From Orobanche coerulescens (taxonomy: Eukaryota > Streptophyta > Magnoliopsida > Lamiales > Orobanchaceae), in the NCBI GenBank assembly GCA_033398695.1, contig CM065804.1, positions 14,059,001 to 14,123,000 on the forward strand: a DNA stretch of 64,000 bases, read 5' to 3'. Under the pieces are notes generated by a model. The model saw only the letters and a list, made by a program, of their open reading frames with translations. It was not told where the DNA came from and searched no databases. This document shows, piece by piece, positions 34,025 through 43,925 of this stretch (position 1 is its first letter; every line of letters begins with the position of its first letter). The position numbers and the translations under genes were made by a program.

Positions 34025-35178
34025 TGTTGTGTCAAGATTTAACACCTTCCGACCGGCGATCGCCTCCGAGGCCGAGCGACCGACTTACTGCCGAGCGGCC
34101 AAGGCAGATCTGCGAGCAATGACTCAGCGACCAAGCCTCAACCCAGCGGACCAGCTAAATCGGCCAAAGGGAGGTCCCAGGACAAGTCCCGGTACCGAGC
34201 GATCGACCTCAGATACGATCATCACTCGGTACTCGGCGAACGACTCCTGGCGATCGACTAGCGGACGATCCTCTCTGGGCATCTGCCGATCGACCCTTGG
34301 TGACCGACCTCTCTGGGCATCTGCCGATCGACCCTTGGTGACCGACCGTTGCCAACCTTGATGGCGGCGATGGCCATCCGGTCGGCAAAGCCGAGCAAGG
34401 TGACGGCACCACGTGCGAGATCCACAAAAGCGGCCCGACAAACCTGTCACCTACCTCACCTACCAGCATGGCCCAGACCTGCGAAAGTAGTTGGCGGAAA
34501 AGACATGTGACTACAGCCTGACACCTACAGACAAAGACCGCCGAAAGTAGCTAAGTGGGACCTCTGTGATACTTAGGACGCGTCTTTGGATCCTCATTGG
34601 ACCGCACGGCTGGCCACCAGCTGTAGCTTTGGACTTTTGGCAGGCTGCCCACGTGCCCTTAGGACGATCGCCCCGTTACATTAAATGCCGAAAGACGATC
34701 GCCCACAGGGGACAGGGCCCCTCAGCCTCTATATATACAAGGCAGCCTTCACTTGTGAAAGGGACCGAGACTCTGACTCTCTGAACTCTCAGCAACCCCA
34801 CGATTCAAGCACTCAATACAGAAACAACACTTGCACTTGGCTAACATCCAACTCTTGGCAACAGCTTTCTTTCGGTCTTACTTCTCCCGGCCTTTTCTCC
34901 TCGAGCAGATTACCGGCGGGACGAAGAACACCGAGCTTCGCTCAAGAGCCGGATCAACAGAGTCTTTTTACACTCATTGTATTTAGATTTCTCTCATTAA
35001 TACTTGTATCCACGAATATTTGTATTAATAACATCTCGCGAGAGCATTCAAGCCCGGGCCTAACAAACCCGGCAAATCTTGTATTATTTATCTTCTCTCG
35101 GAAGTGCTCCCGCAATTGTTGTTTGTTGTCCGTCTTCCAGCAGTATTAATCTTCGGATAAATATTTTGGGCAACAACA
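34025..35178 (+). repeat. TRG-D 3' LTR
   Basis: 1,154 bases, near-identical to the 5' LTR except for tight clusters of indels at 34112-34125, 34360-34440 and 34562-34580. Confidence 0.93.
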
Positions 35179-35238
35179 AATAGTATATGCAAAATTAATA
35201 TATGAACAAGTGTATAAAGATAAACAAAATTAATATAC

Positions 35239-36782
35239 CTGCTTTTGCTTCTATTGGATGAACGGACGAAAGAATAGGTATCGAGTTCATAGTCTTGAAA
35301 TCTTCATCTTCTTCGGAGGCCCTTCGGCAATCAACTGCTCTATCATATTGAATTACAAATTCATTCAACATTGTGTGCGAATTAACATATCCATCAAAAA
35401 AAGAATGAATACTCTCACTTCGTCCGCTTGTTGTCATGCCAGCAAGAAACACATCTTTCAAGAAAGCTTTAACCCAAAATTTTCGTTGGTTATACATGTT
35501 CGTCATCCATTCACTACTTTGTAAATTATACTTATGACATAGAACTTCCCACTGGCTTTCAAATTCTTCGATCGTGTCACTTTTGACCCATTTCCTATAA
35601 GTTTCTTCAAAATCATTATAACGGGCTATAAACGATCCAAGATGCTCCAACTCATGTTTCCTAATGTGCCACGCACAGTATCGATGTCGAGTGCTTGAAA
35701 AAACTTTCTTTATTGCATTACCCATAGCTTTATCTTGATCGGTTATAATTGCTTTTGGATACTTGCTAAACATGCATTTCAAGAAATTCTCAAATAACCA
35801 TTCAAATGTTTCTTCCTTTTCATTTTCTAGCAATGCTCCTCCAAAAAGTATTGATTGACCATGGTGATTAACCCCAACAAATGGAGCAAATGGCATCTTA
35901 AATTTATTAGTCATGTATGTCACATCAAAAACAACAACATATCCAAATTTCATATATGAATCTCTCGACCTCCCATCAGCCCAAAAAATATTTCTAGGAG
36001 ACCCATCCTCAAACAAATCAACAACAAAGTACTGGTTAATGTCTACCGATGCTTTATCCTGAAAATGTTTGATAAGCCCATAAATCTCTTTACCTTTGTA
36101 TTGTTTTCGTTGTTCAGCTAAGATATCGGCACATTGCTTCGAAGTCACATCAGCTTCAAATGGAGATTTAATTGCATTTACAGCCTTTTTGATCTGTGAA
36201 GGTCTCAATCCAGATTGCCCAAGTTTTACCATAAGAGATTTGCAAGCCATTGGACGGTGAAATTTCGCGTGAGAACGATGTTTCATCACTTTTGTTGGTG
36301 TGGTGGTGAAATCATGATTGTGTATATCACTAAATTTGTCAACGACCCATTTCCCATCTTTCATTTTTGAAACTTGAAGCTCAGCTTCACACCCGGTCCT
36401 TGAATCTCTTCGACGTTTCTTCATATCCACACCAGAACTGTCAACTTTCACTCTTTTAAAGCCTTGTTTGTTGCATACATATGTTTTCCGATAAGGCTCA
36501 TTCGTTATCCTATTTTTATGCACCCAATGAATCCGTATACCAAATCCATGTAAAAAAACATATCGGTTGTAAAACGTATACACATCCTCAAGCTTATCAA
36601 ATACTTTTCCAACAATAGTTTCACCATCAAATTCATTTTCATCAAAATCAAAGTTAACATCAACCTGACTATGGTTCTCGTATTCATTTTCTGAATCCTC
36701 ATGGTTGACCAAATAACTATTTGCATCAATGGCTTCGATTAAACATGTTGTTTCGGTTGTCTCCTGTAAACCGATGTTATCC
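35239..36782 (-). CDS. MULE-M transposase, FAR1 domain and DDE core (main exon)
   Basis: Open from an acceptor-like TTTTCCTTAG (about 36783) down to the donor at 35239; the longest frame is ~505 codons from the TTG at 36712. The FAR1-type zinc domain lies at residues ~38-134 with C80, C108, H131 and H133 (YVCNKQG, RTGCEAEL, IHNHDF). The MULE catalytic core has the expected acidic residues D263 (VVFDVTYM), D325 (IITDQDKAM) and E433 (SGRSESIHSFF), plus CAWHI between them. The protein should bind the TIRs and move the element. FHY3/FAR1 transcription factors of plants derive from this transposase type. The first exon and start codon are not resolved; 36783-36900 is probably an intron. Confidence 0.88.
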
Positions 36783-37340
36783 TAAGGAAAACAAACAAGT
36801 GTTGATTCTAAAGTTTACTAAAAACAGATTTCAAATCCGAAAGTTTAATAATCTTTAACTCCTACGAAAAAAAATTAAACATATACCTTCTCAATTTCGA
36901 TGTTGTGTTGATTGAAATTGATTTATGATATTGTGTTGATTGAAATCGATTCAAGTGGTGATTCTAGAAATCCACTCCCTGGTGATTCCATTTGAGTAGC
37001 TTCGATTCAATACAATGATGTAAAAACAGGGACTCGATCAATGATGATGATGATGATGATTAAATCAATGATGGCATCGATTTTCAGATGATGATGCAAT
37101 CGATTATGATTCAAGCGATGAAGATGATGATGCAAAAAATCGATTTTGAGAGGCTGGAATCGATTCAAGTGATGAGCATGATGATGAAATCGATGATGAT
37201 GTGCAATCGATTTTGATCGATTCTGTGCAATCGATTTTGGGGTTCTGGAAAAGTTGACAGTTCTGGAAGAGGTCGATTGTCTGGATGAAGATGGTGGTGG
37301 CTGGGAATTCTTTTTTTATTTTATTTTATTGTGTTTTAAT
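36783..37340 (-). promoter_or_regulatory. MULE-M upstream region with ATCGAT palindromes and GAT repeats
   Basis: Presumed intron, first exon and promoter of the transposase. (GATGAT)n runs lie at 37038-37061 and further to 37205. ATCGAT occurs about nine times between 36945 and 37240, mostly as AATCGATT. No open frame of note. Confidence 0.6.
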
Positions 37341-37411
37341 CAAAACGACGTAGTTTTGGGGTGTATTGTACCTAACCTTAGGTACATGACAACCACACCT
37401 TCCCTTTTCCC
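37341..37411 (-). repeat. MULE-M right terminal inverted repeat
   Basis: Reverse complement of the left TIR with one mismatch. The internal palindrome is at 37368-37385. An AT run follows. Confidence 0.95.
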
Positions 37412-37936
37412 ATATATATATATATATATATATGGGAACAACAACAACAACAAGAATATATATATATATATATTCTTTTTGTTGTAATTGAGCTTATATA
37501 GATAGTTTGAGTGTTTATACATTCAACACATACACGAGAGAAAAAGAAAAGATACGATTGGATTCGGTGTTATTAGGATCAAGGATCCGGCATTGTTAGA
37601 ATCGCAATCGATATCTAAGTGAGGTTTAGCTAGTACCGATAGAAAGCTAGAGTGCTTGATTCCTTGTCCAATAGAAAAGGAAAACGGTTTAACTTGGACC
37701 GACAAAAAGACAAGTAAGAGAACGGTTTACTCGGACCGATAGAAGACGAGCTTTTAACAGTTATCCGTAGGCCGATAGAAGAGAGGTGCAGAGGCTGATC
37801 TTCATCCTATAGAAAAAGATACCGAGAGAGGATGTAGACACGTTTGGCCAAACCTCTATAAATCCTGTGTCGATTTATTTTCCGCACCTTTATTTACGCT
37901 TCCGCAGAACGACGCATATACCATATTGCTCCAACA
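37412..37936 (+). repeat. SIRE-I 3' LTR, right part
   Basis: Resumes the LTR after MULE-M and matches 15010-15474 to the terminal CTCCAACA. At its left edge 37412-37480 has two TA runs around a 'caacaacaacaag' stretch that is partly the inverse of 'ctttttgttgt', so it can fold back. Confidence 0.9.
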
Positions 37937-37941
37937 TCTTC

Positions 37942-38165
37942 AAGCTGTTTTCCACTTCTCAAGGTTATGGCACTCACATTTCGTGGATTCACCTCGGGCT
38001 GGGATGAAAATTTTCTACTGTTTTTGCTATCCAATCAACTCATAGAGGAGGCGAGCTAACTCATTTGGTTCTCGAGGATTTAATGCTTGATTGAGTATAT
38101 TGCTGAAATTGAGTCATTTTTTGCTGTAAGTGCATGGTGTTTGATGTGAGAGCCTTCATTATCTC
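37942..38165 (-). pseudogene. Athila-like gag remnant, segment 2
   Basis: The minus strand carries a segment like VSAITLRSGKQLE near 37950-38000, preceded by Gln-rich and 'KALTSNT'-like pieces near 38100-38165. The AITLRSGK phrase is typical of the gag C-terminus of Athila/Tat-type gypsy elements. It continues segment 1 (56153-56568) across the Tek-E insertion. Confidence 0.65.
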
Positions 38166-39891
38166 TGTAACACCCCCAAGATATTCAGGGTATATTACAG
38201 CGTCGTAGATCCCTACGTGGGACCCACCAGGCTAAATAATTAATACTGCTCGTCTAACCATCTCGGTTAGCGAGAAAACACACATCACCAAGACGACAAT
38301 TAAATAAAACGCCCGGTACAACCGGTAATCCAGACATCACCGAAAATCATAAACACAGTTTAGTATCCATCTTCCAAATAAACGCCTAAGTACTCGCGAG
38401 TACTATCTATGAGTTTACAAGTTTGAAAACAAACGTTTAAAGATGGACAAATGAAATAAAGGGACTGATTTGCACACATCAACAACCCTGGCCAGCATCC
38501 TTGTACTACTCCAGTGCTCGCTCGACCGGCTAAACGCAACCTGAAATTCATAACAGGAATTTCCCCAAACGGGTCCCCAAAGGGGTTAGCAATTACGCTA
38601 GTACAAGTAATCAAGGCAAACCATTTTCTTACACATCTCATAGTACATGCATCAAATTGTTTCAAAACAAAATCAAGACATGTCTTTTCCGAAAAACAAA
38701 CAGTCAATAATAACAGTTGAAAATCGCCTGGGACCGGGGCTAAACCACTGGTCCCATCTGAGGCCTTTATGGACCCTCTCGGACTAGCTATAGTTAAAAT
38801 CACGTACATGACTCGCCTAGGACCGGGACTAAACCATTGGTCCCATCCGAGGCCTCTATGGACCCTCTCGGACTGGCTATCCAAACAAGCTCGTGAATCA
38901 GGAGCGAAATCACATATTCCTCCAAGACCCCATCGGACCCTACATGAGTGAGCAAATCACACACATGTACATTACCATTTCATGTTACGCATAAGGGTTT
39001 CACAAGAATACTTGCCTTGAGAAATTGATGATGAAACGAACGGAAAATCAACCACCCTCGCTAGGAGCCGACAACCCCAAACCTAACGATTCGGAGAATA
39101 CAATCACAAAAAATTCTACACGAGTAATAAAATAGAAATACATCCGAAAACCCACCTATGATTCATGTAAATTCATACAAAAACAACAACGAGGGCGGGT
39201 CACGACCGAATCCTCTCGATTTCACAAACACCACGAAATTTATCATGAAGTCGTAGGGAAAACATGAATACCACTAAGATTAATCACATATATCATGGAT
39301 TAATCATTAACACGGAACAAATCGGACTAATACTCGAAAAACCCTCAATTTTCCCAAAGATAGGGTTCTAAGAGTTTACCTCGGATCGGAGACAAAGAGC
39401 AAGTGTTGGACCGAAAATCAAAACGCGACGATTAAACAAAACATGAAAATACAAACACAGAGTTCGAGACGACGAATCTAAGTGCTAAGATAAAATACAT
39501 TCCCGACTACCCAAAGGTTCGGAAAACAACGACAAACGTAATTACCCCATAACTTTAGGAAATTATAAAATGGCCCAAAACATCGAAATACACAATACAC
39601 GATCCAAACACCATGCAAAAGTTCACAACATGCATAATAACATAAGATGGATTTACGGGGACCCTGAAACGGCGGTTCCGAACAACGATTACGCGAATCG
39701 AACTAAATAGTGATGAAAATGACATTAAATGCGGAATTGAGTAAAACAAGTCCGAAACAAGCTCGGATGAAAAAAAGTCCAGTATTAAATATTCTCGAAA
39801 TATTAATATGGTTACAAGCGAGTCACTAAAAATGAAAAAATACACCAAAATGAAAAATACCAGAAAAAAGGAAAAAAATGCGGATATTAAA
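38166..39891 (-). repeat. Tek-E 3' LTR, internally deleted
   Basis: 1,726 bases against 2,257 in the 5' LTR. The sequence jumps at 39408 from the counterpart of ~55142 to that of ~55670, which removes the palindrome array and TATA box. Tandem GC-rich units ('ctaaaccactggtcccat' type) lie at 38727-38945. Confidence 0.9.
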
Positions 39892-41310
39892 TTCTCCCCC
39901 TCTAAAAACAAGTTTCGTCCCGAAACTTAAGAAACAAACAACTCAGGGTACCTAGCACGCATGCTATCCTCGGTTTCCAAAGTTGCCTCATCGACACTGT
40001 GTCTCGACCACTACACCTTGACCAACGGAATGGTCTTATGCCTCAATCGCTTCTCAGGTGCTCCAAAATCTTCAATGAACGCTCCTCGAAGGTAATATCC
40101 TCAGCGATATCGATCTCACCATAGTCGATGATGTGATTAGGATCCGGAACATATATTTTAAGCTGGGAAACATTGAAAACGCTATGGGCGTGACTTAAAA
40201 CTGGAAGCAATGCCAACTCGCCGACCCTCTCTAGAATCTCAAAGGGCCCAATAAATCCGGACTCAACTTTCCCTTCTTTCCAAAGCAGAAAACTCCCCTC
40301 GTCGGCGACACCTTTACCAAAACGTGGTCCCCCACCTCGAATTCTAAAAGTCGATGACGAACATCAGCATATGATTTCTGTCGAGTCTGAGCAGTCAACA
40401 TCCTCTATCGAATAAATTCCACCTTCCTCTTCGTCTCCGAAGCGATATCCGGTTTGGTCCCGAGCAAATTGGATGCCTCATTCCAACAAATCGGCGATCG
40501 ACATCGCCACCCATAAAGCGCCTCATACGGTGCCATCCTGATCGACGAGTGCCAACTATTATTATACGTGAACTCGATCAACGGCAAATGCTCATCCCAA
40601 TCACTGCTCCAATCGAGAGCACAAGCACGCAACATATCCTCAAATGTCTGGATAGTGCGCCCCGACTGCCCATCCGTCTGAGGATGAAAAGAAGTACTCA
40701 GAGAAAATGAGTACCCAATGCCTTATGTACCGCCTGCCAAAAATGAGATACAAAACGGCCATCACGATCTAAAACAATAGACTTCGGAGTACCAGGAAGC
40801 CTCACAATCTGCGCAATAAATACACGAGCCAACCTTTCCGGACCCCAAGTATCCTTGATGCCCAGAAGTGTGCCGACTTGGTCAGACGATCCACAATCAC
40901 CCAACCATATTCATACCAGACTTCGACCTCGGCAAGCTCATGATGAAGTCCATCGAAATATATTCCCATTTTCATTCCGGAATAGGAAGCAACTGCAATA
41001 ACCCGACCGATCGCTGATGCTCGATTTTGACCTGCTGACAAGTCAAACATCTCGCCAAAAATTGTGCGACCTCCTCCTTCATATCGTCCCACCAAAAGTT
41101 CCTCCTTAGGTCCATGTACATCTTACTTGAACCAGGATGAACTGAGTCAGGCGTAGCATGGGCTCCACGCAAAATACTTTACCTCAAATCCAAGTCTTTC
41201 GGTACACAAAGCCGACTCTGGAATATCAACACAGTATCCTCGTGAATCAAAAATCCAGGAGACTTTCCCTTAAGAACATTCTCTCGGACTTGAGTAATCA
41301 TTGGATCCTG
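39892..41310 (-). pseudogene. Tek-E integrase and chromodomain, broken
   Basis: Read right to left: [20 protein letters not shown] and CLTCQQVK (41172-40972), then [13 protein letters not shown] and [19 protein letters not shown] (around 41000-40700). [21 protein letters not shown] (40635-40405) follows, then scattered remnants of a GPFEIL segment and chromodomain to about 39929. Several frameshifts and stops. The conserved 'gtttcgggacgaaac' type phrase (minus) sits at 39911-39929. Confidence 0.85.
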
Positions 41311-42453
41311 CTACTGCTTCAGTTTAATTTCATCGATTAGGGACGATGAAATTTCTAAAGTACAAAGTTTCCCGACAACTCTTGGCAACAAAATCTCAAC
41401 ACCCAACTCGATCAAATCACGCTGATGCTCAGATTGAGATGTAAGTATCTCGAGCATCCGCAACGTAATCGGTTTCCGACTCAAGGCGTCTGCCACGACG
41501 TTCGCCTTGCCCGGATGATAAAAGATTTTGAGGTTATAATTCTTAATCAACTCCAACCACCTCCTCTGCCTCATATTCAACTCCCGCTGAGTGAATATGT
41601 ACTTCAGACTTTTATGATCGGTAAATATCTGACATGCAGAGCCAAAGAGATAATGACGCCAAATCTTGAGCGCAAAAACAATTGCCGCTAACTCCAAGTC
41701 GTGAGTATGGTAGTTGAGGTCATACGACCTCAACTGTCTCGATGCATAAGTAATAGTCTTGTCGTGTTGTATCAACACGCACCCAAGACCCTGACCCGAC
41801 ATATCGCTATAAACAGCAAAACCCTCGTTGCCGCAGGACAACGCTAAAATCAGGGCTGAAGTCAAACGTCTCTTCAGCTCCTCAAAACTGGACTGCCTTT
41901 CGTCATTCCAGATGAACTTCTCAGATTTCTGAAGAAACTGTATAAGTGGTCGAGCCAGTTTCGAGAACCTCTCGACGAACCTACGATAGTAGCCAACCAA
42001 ACCCAAGAAACTACGGACCTCCTTCACATTCTTAGGCGGTGTCCAATCTAGCACTGCCTCAATCTTCTGTGGATCCACACGGACCCCCTCGGCTGAAATC
42101 ACGTGACCCAGAAATATCACTTCCTTCATCCAGAACTCACATTTCGAGAACTTCGCATAGAGTCGCTCGGTCCTCAAAACATCTAACACCACACGGAGAT
42201 GATGCGCGTGCTCCTCCTCATTCTTCGAGTAGATAAGGATGTCATCAATGAAGACGACATACTTATCCAAATACTCTATGAAAACCTTGTTCATCAACTG
42301 CATGAATACTGCCGGTGTATTAGTTAGCCCGAAGGGCATAACCACAAACTCATAATGTCCGTATCTCGTCCGAAAAGCTATTTTCGGGACATCGGACTCC
42401 TTCACCCGAAGATGATAGTACCCTGACCTCAAGTCGATGTTCGAGAATACCAT
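41311..42453 (-). pseudogene. Tek-E reverse transcriptase and RNase H
   Basis: A 380-codon open stretch: [38 protein letters not shown], catalytic [37 protein letters not shown]. RNase H follows, with [44 protein letters not shown] and [17 protein letters not shown]. The frame is cut on both sides but is the best-preserved part of this element. Confidence 0.9.
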
Positions 42454-43500
42454 AGCTCCCTACAAATGATCAAACAAGTCATCAATCCTTGGCAAGGGAT
42501 ATTTGTTCTTGATGGTCACTTTGTTTAGCTCGCGATAGTCGATACATAAACACAGTGAACCATCATTCTTCCATACAAACAAGACCGGTGCGCTCCAAGA
42601 CGAAGCGCTCGGTCGAATATACCCGACTCAAGAAGCTAACTCAACTGCTTCTTCAACTCAGCCATTTCTGAAGGTGCCATGCGATACGGCGCCTTTGAAA
42701 TCGGAGCCACACCCAGCTCTAACTCGATAGCGAACTCAACCTCACGGTCCGGTGGTAACCCCGGAAACTCGTCAGGAAAGACATTTGGGAACTCACTAAC
42801 GACTGGGATCAATGAAAACTCGACTCCACCATCCTCCGCCTTCACGGCATAACACCAATAACCAGTACACCCCTTCCGCAGGAGTCTCATCGCCTTCAAG
42901 GCATTAATTACGAACTTCTGGTTTCCCCTCTTTCGCCCTGCAAAAGAGTGCTTGGTGCCGTCCTTGGCTAACATGGTGATGATCCTCGTGCGGTTGTTCA
43001 TGATCACATCATGCCGCTTGAGCCAATCATCCCCGAGAATCAAATCCTCATCCTCAATACCCACAACAATAAGATTAGAGAGCCATGCCCTCTCGCAAAT
43101 AACTATAGAACAGTCTCGGGTCTCCCGATCACCAACGATCCTATCACTGCTAGGAAGTTTAACGATGAAAGGCTCACAAGATGACAAACAATCAAGACTC
43201 AAATAGTGCACACACTCCAGAGAAATGAACGAATACGTAACACCAGAATCGAAAAGCACACTGACAGGATGAGAAAGAATATGAATGGTACCTGTAGCCA
43301 CGGTAGCCGTTGGATCATCGGACCTCCTCATCTCATATACACGCGGATGAGCAGAGCCGACACTAGAAGCTCCCCCTCTAGCGGGCTGACCCTGACCTCT
43401 CCCTCGGCCGACACTCTGTGGAGACTGCGGAGCAAACGACCCCTGGTTCACATTCAACTCCCTAGGCGCTGGGAAAGAAGATTGGGCACCGAGAATCTAT
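42454..43500 (-). pseudogene. Tek-E protease and start of RT
   Basis: 43457-42636 has VLFDSGVTYSFIS; the usual DSGATHS motif is altered at two residues. [15 protein letters not shown] and [25 protein letters not shown] follow. The start of RT continues in other frames to 42454 (LCIDY-like and DDLFDHL-like pieces). The zinc knuckle region upstream (43560-43640) is decayed. Confidence 0.8.
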
Positions 43501-43920
43501 CCTAAAGGATCACAAAAGGAAGCCTTGGGGCCCGACTGGCTACAAGTATGACAAGTCAATAGTAGATGAGGACACTCCTGGTTCCTATAGCCCGGCTAGC
43601 CACAGTTAAAACATCTGACCTTGCGTGTGGGGGCACTGGCAGTACCTCGGAAGCCCCCAGAAAAATGAGCCGAACTACCTACACGAATGTTAGCATATTG
43701 AGACTTCTGCTAAACTCCGCCCTTGTGAACAGAAAAGTTACCGACGGATTTCTATTTCTTACTTTCTCGAGCTGCCTCACTGGCCGTCAAAGACATATCA
43801 TAAGCAAGAGCTCTACTCTGATAGTCCTTTAGGGTGGTGCAGGTGAGTCCAGACATGTAATCACGAATCCTCGTTTTCATTCGCCTAGAAAAGTGGCAAA
43901 TCTTGTCAATCTCCTCCTTA
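43501..43920 (-). pseudogene. Tek-E gag, distal part
   Basis: Frame from 43920 downward on the minus strand: CHFSRRMKTRIRDYMSGLTC, TTLKDYQSRALAYDMSLTA. Broken remains of two zinc knuckles follow. Tek-F separates it from the proximal part at 53020. Confidence 0.75.
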
Positions 43921-43925
43921 ACCTG
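43921..43925. repeat. Tek-F target-site duplication (left)
   Basis: ACCTG, repeated exactly at 53015-53019 after the other LTR end. Confidence 0.95.

Larger units (their letters stand above)
30642..35178 (+). mobile_element. TRG-D: gag-only LTR retrotransposon, plus strand
   Basis: LTRs 30642-31804 and 34025-35178 enclose 2,220 bases with gag and no pol. A perfect AATAG duplication flanks it (30637-30641; 35179-35183). Same family as TRG-C and TRG-G: TGTTGTGTCA start, GGGCAACAACA end, primer site ATTGGCGCTAGAAGGAGG at 31805, polypurine AGCTGGGGGGCAAT before the 3' LTR. It lies antisense to the transposase gene, inside its intron. Confidence 0.93.
30629..35238 (-). other. MULE-M transposase intron carrying TRG-D
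   Basis: Donor AG|GTATAT at 35239/35238 and acceptor GCAG at 30632-30629, minus strand. Without TRG-D and one AATAG copy the intron would be ~70 bases, a normal small plant intron. The coding phase is kept across it. Confidence 0.75.
27716..37411 (-). mobile_element. MULE-M: FAR1-type Mutator-like transposon with intact TIRs
   Basis: 71-base terminal inverted repeats (27716-27786; 37341-37411), differing at one base, bound a 9.7 kb unit (5.2 kb without TRG-D). It holds one minus-strand gene for a FAR1-domain MULE transposase. It sits in an AT repeat of the SIRE-I 3' LTR, so the usual 9-base duplication cannot be resolved. The nearly identical TIRs and open exons suggest recent activity. Confidence 0.93.
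14436..37936 (+). mobile_element. SIRE-I: copia element with gag but no pol, host of two insertions
   Basis: The 5' LTR (14436-15474) and 3' LTR (27077-27715 plus 37412-37936) are bracketed by a perfect TCTTC duplication (14431-14435; 37937-37941). Inside are an initiator-Met primer site, a UBN2-type gag, two zinc knuckles and a purine-rich tail. Protease, integrase, RT and RNase H are absent. Tek-B sits in the interior (TSD GTATA) and MULE-M in the 3' LTR. Without insertions the element is ~4.3 kb. Gag style and the WIPKGT...WVPQK tail point to the SIRE lineage. Confidence 0.85.

Noticed and set aside
35239..36782. Host FHY3/FAR1 transcription factor gene
   Set aside because: Domains fit, but the gene lies between near-identical TIRs and keeps the DDE residues, so it is the transposase of the element.
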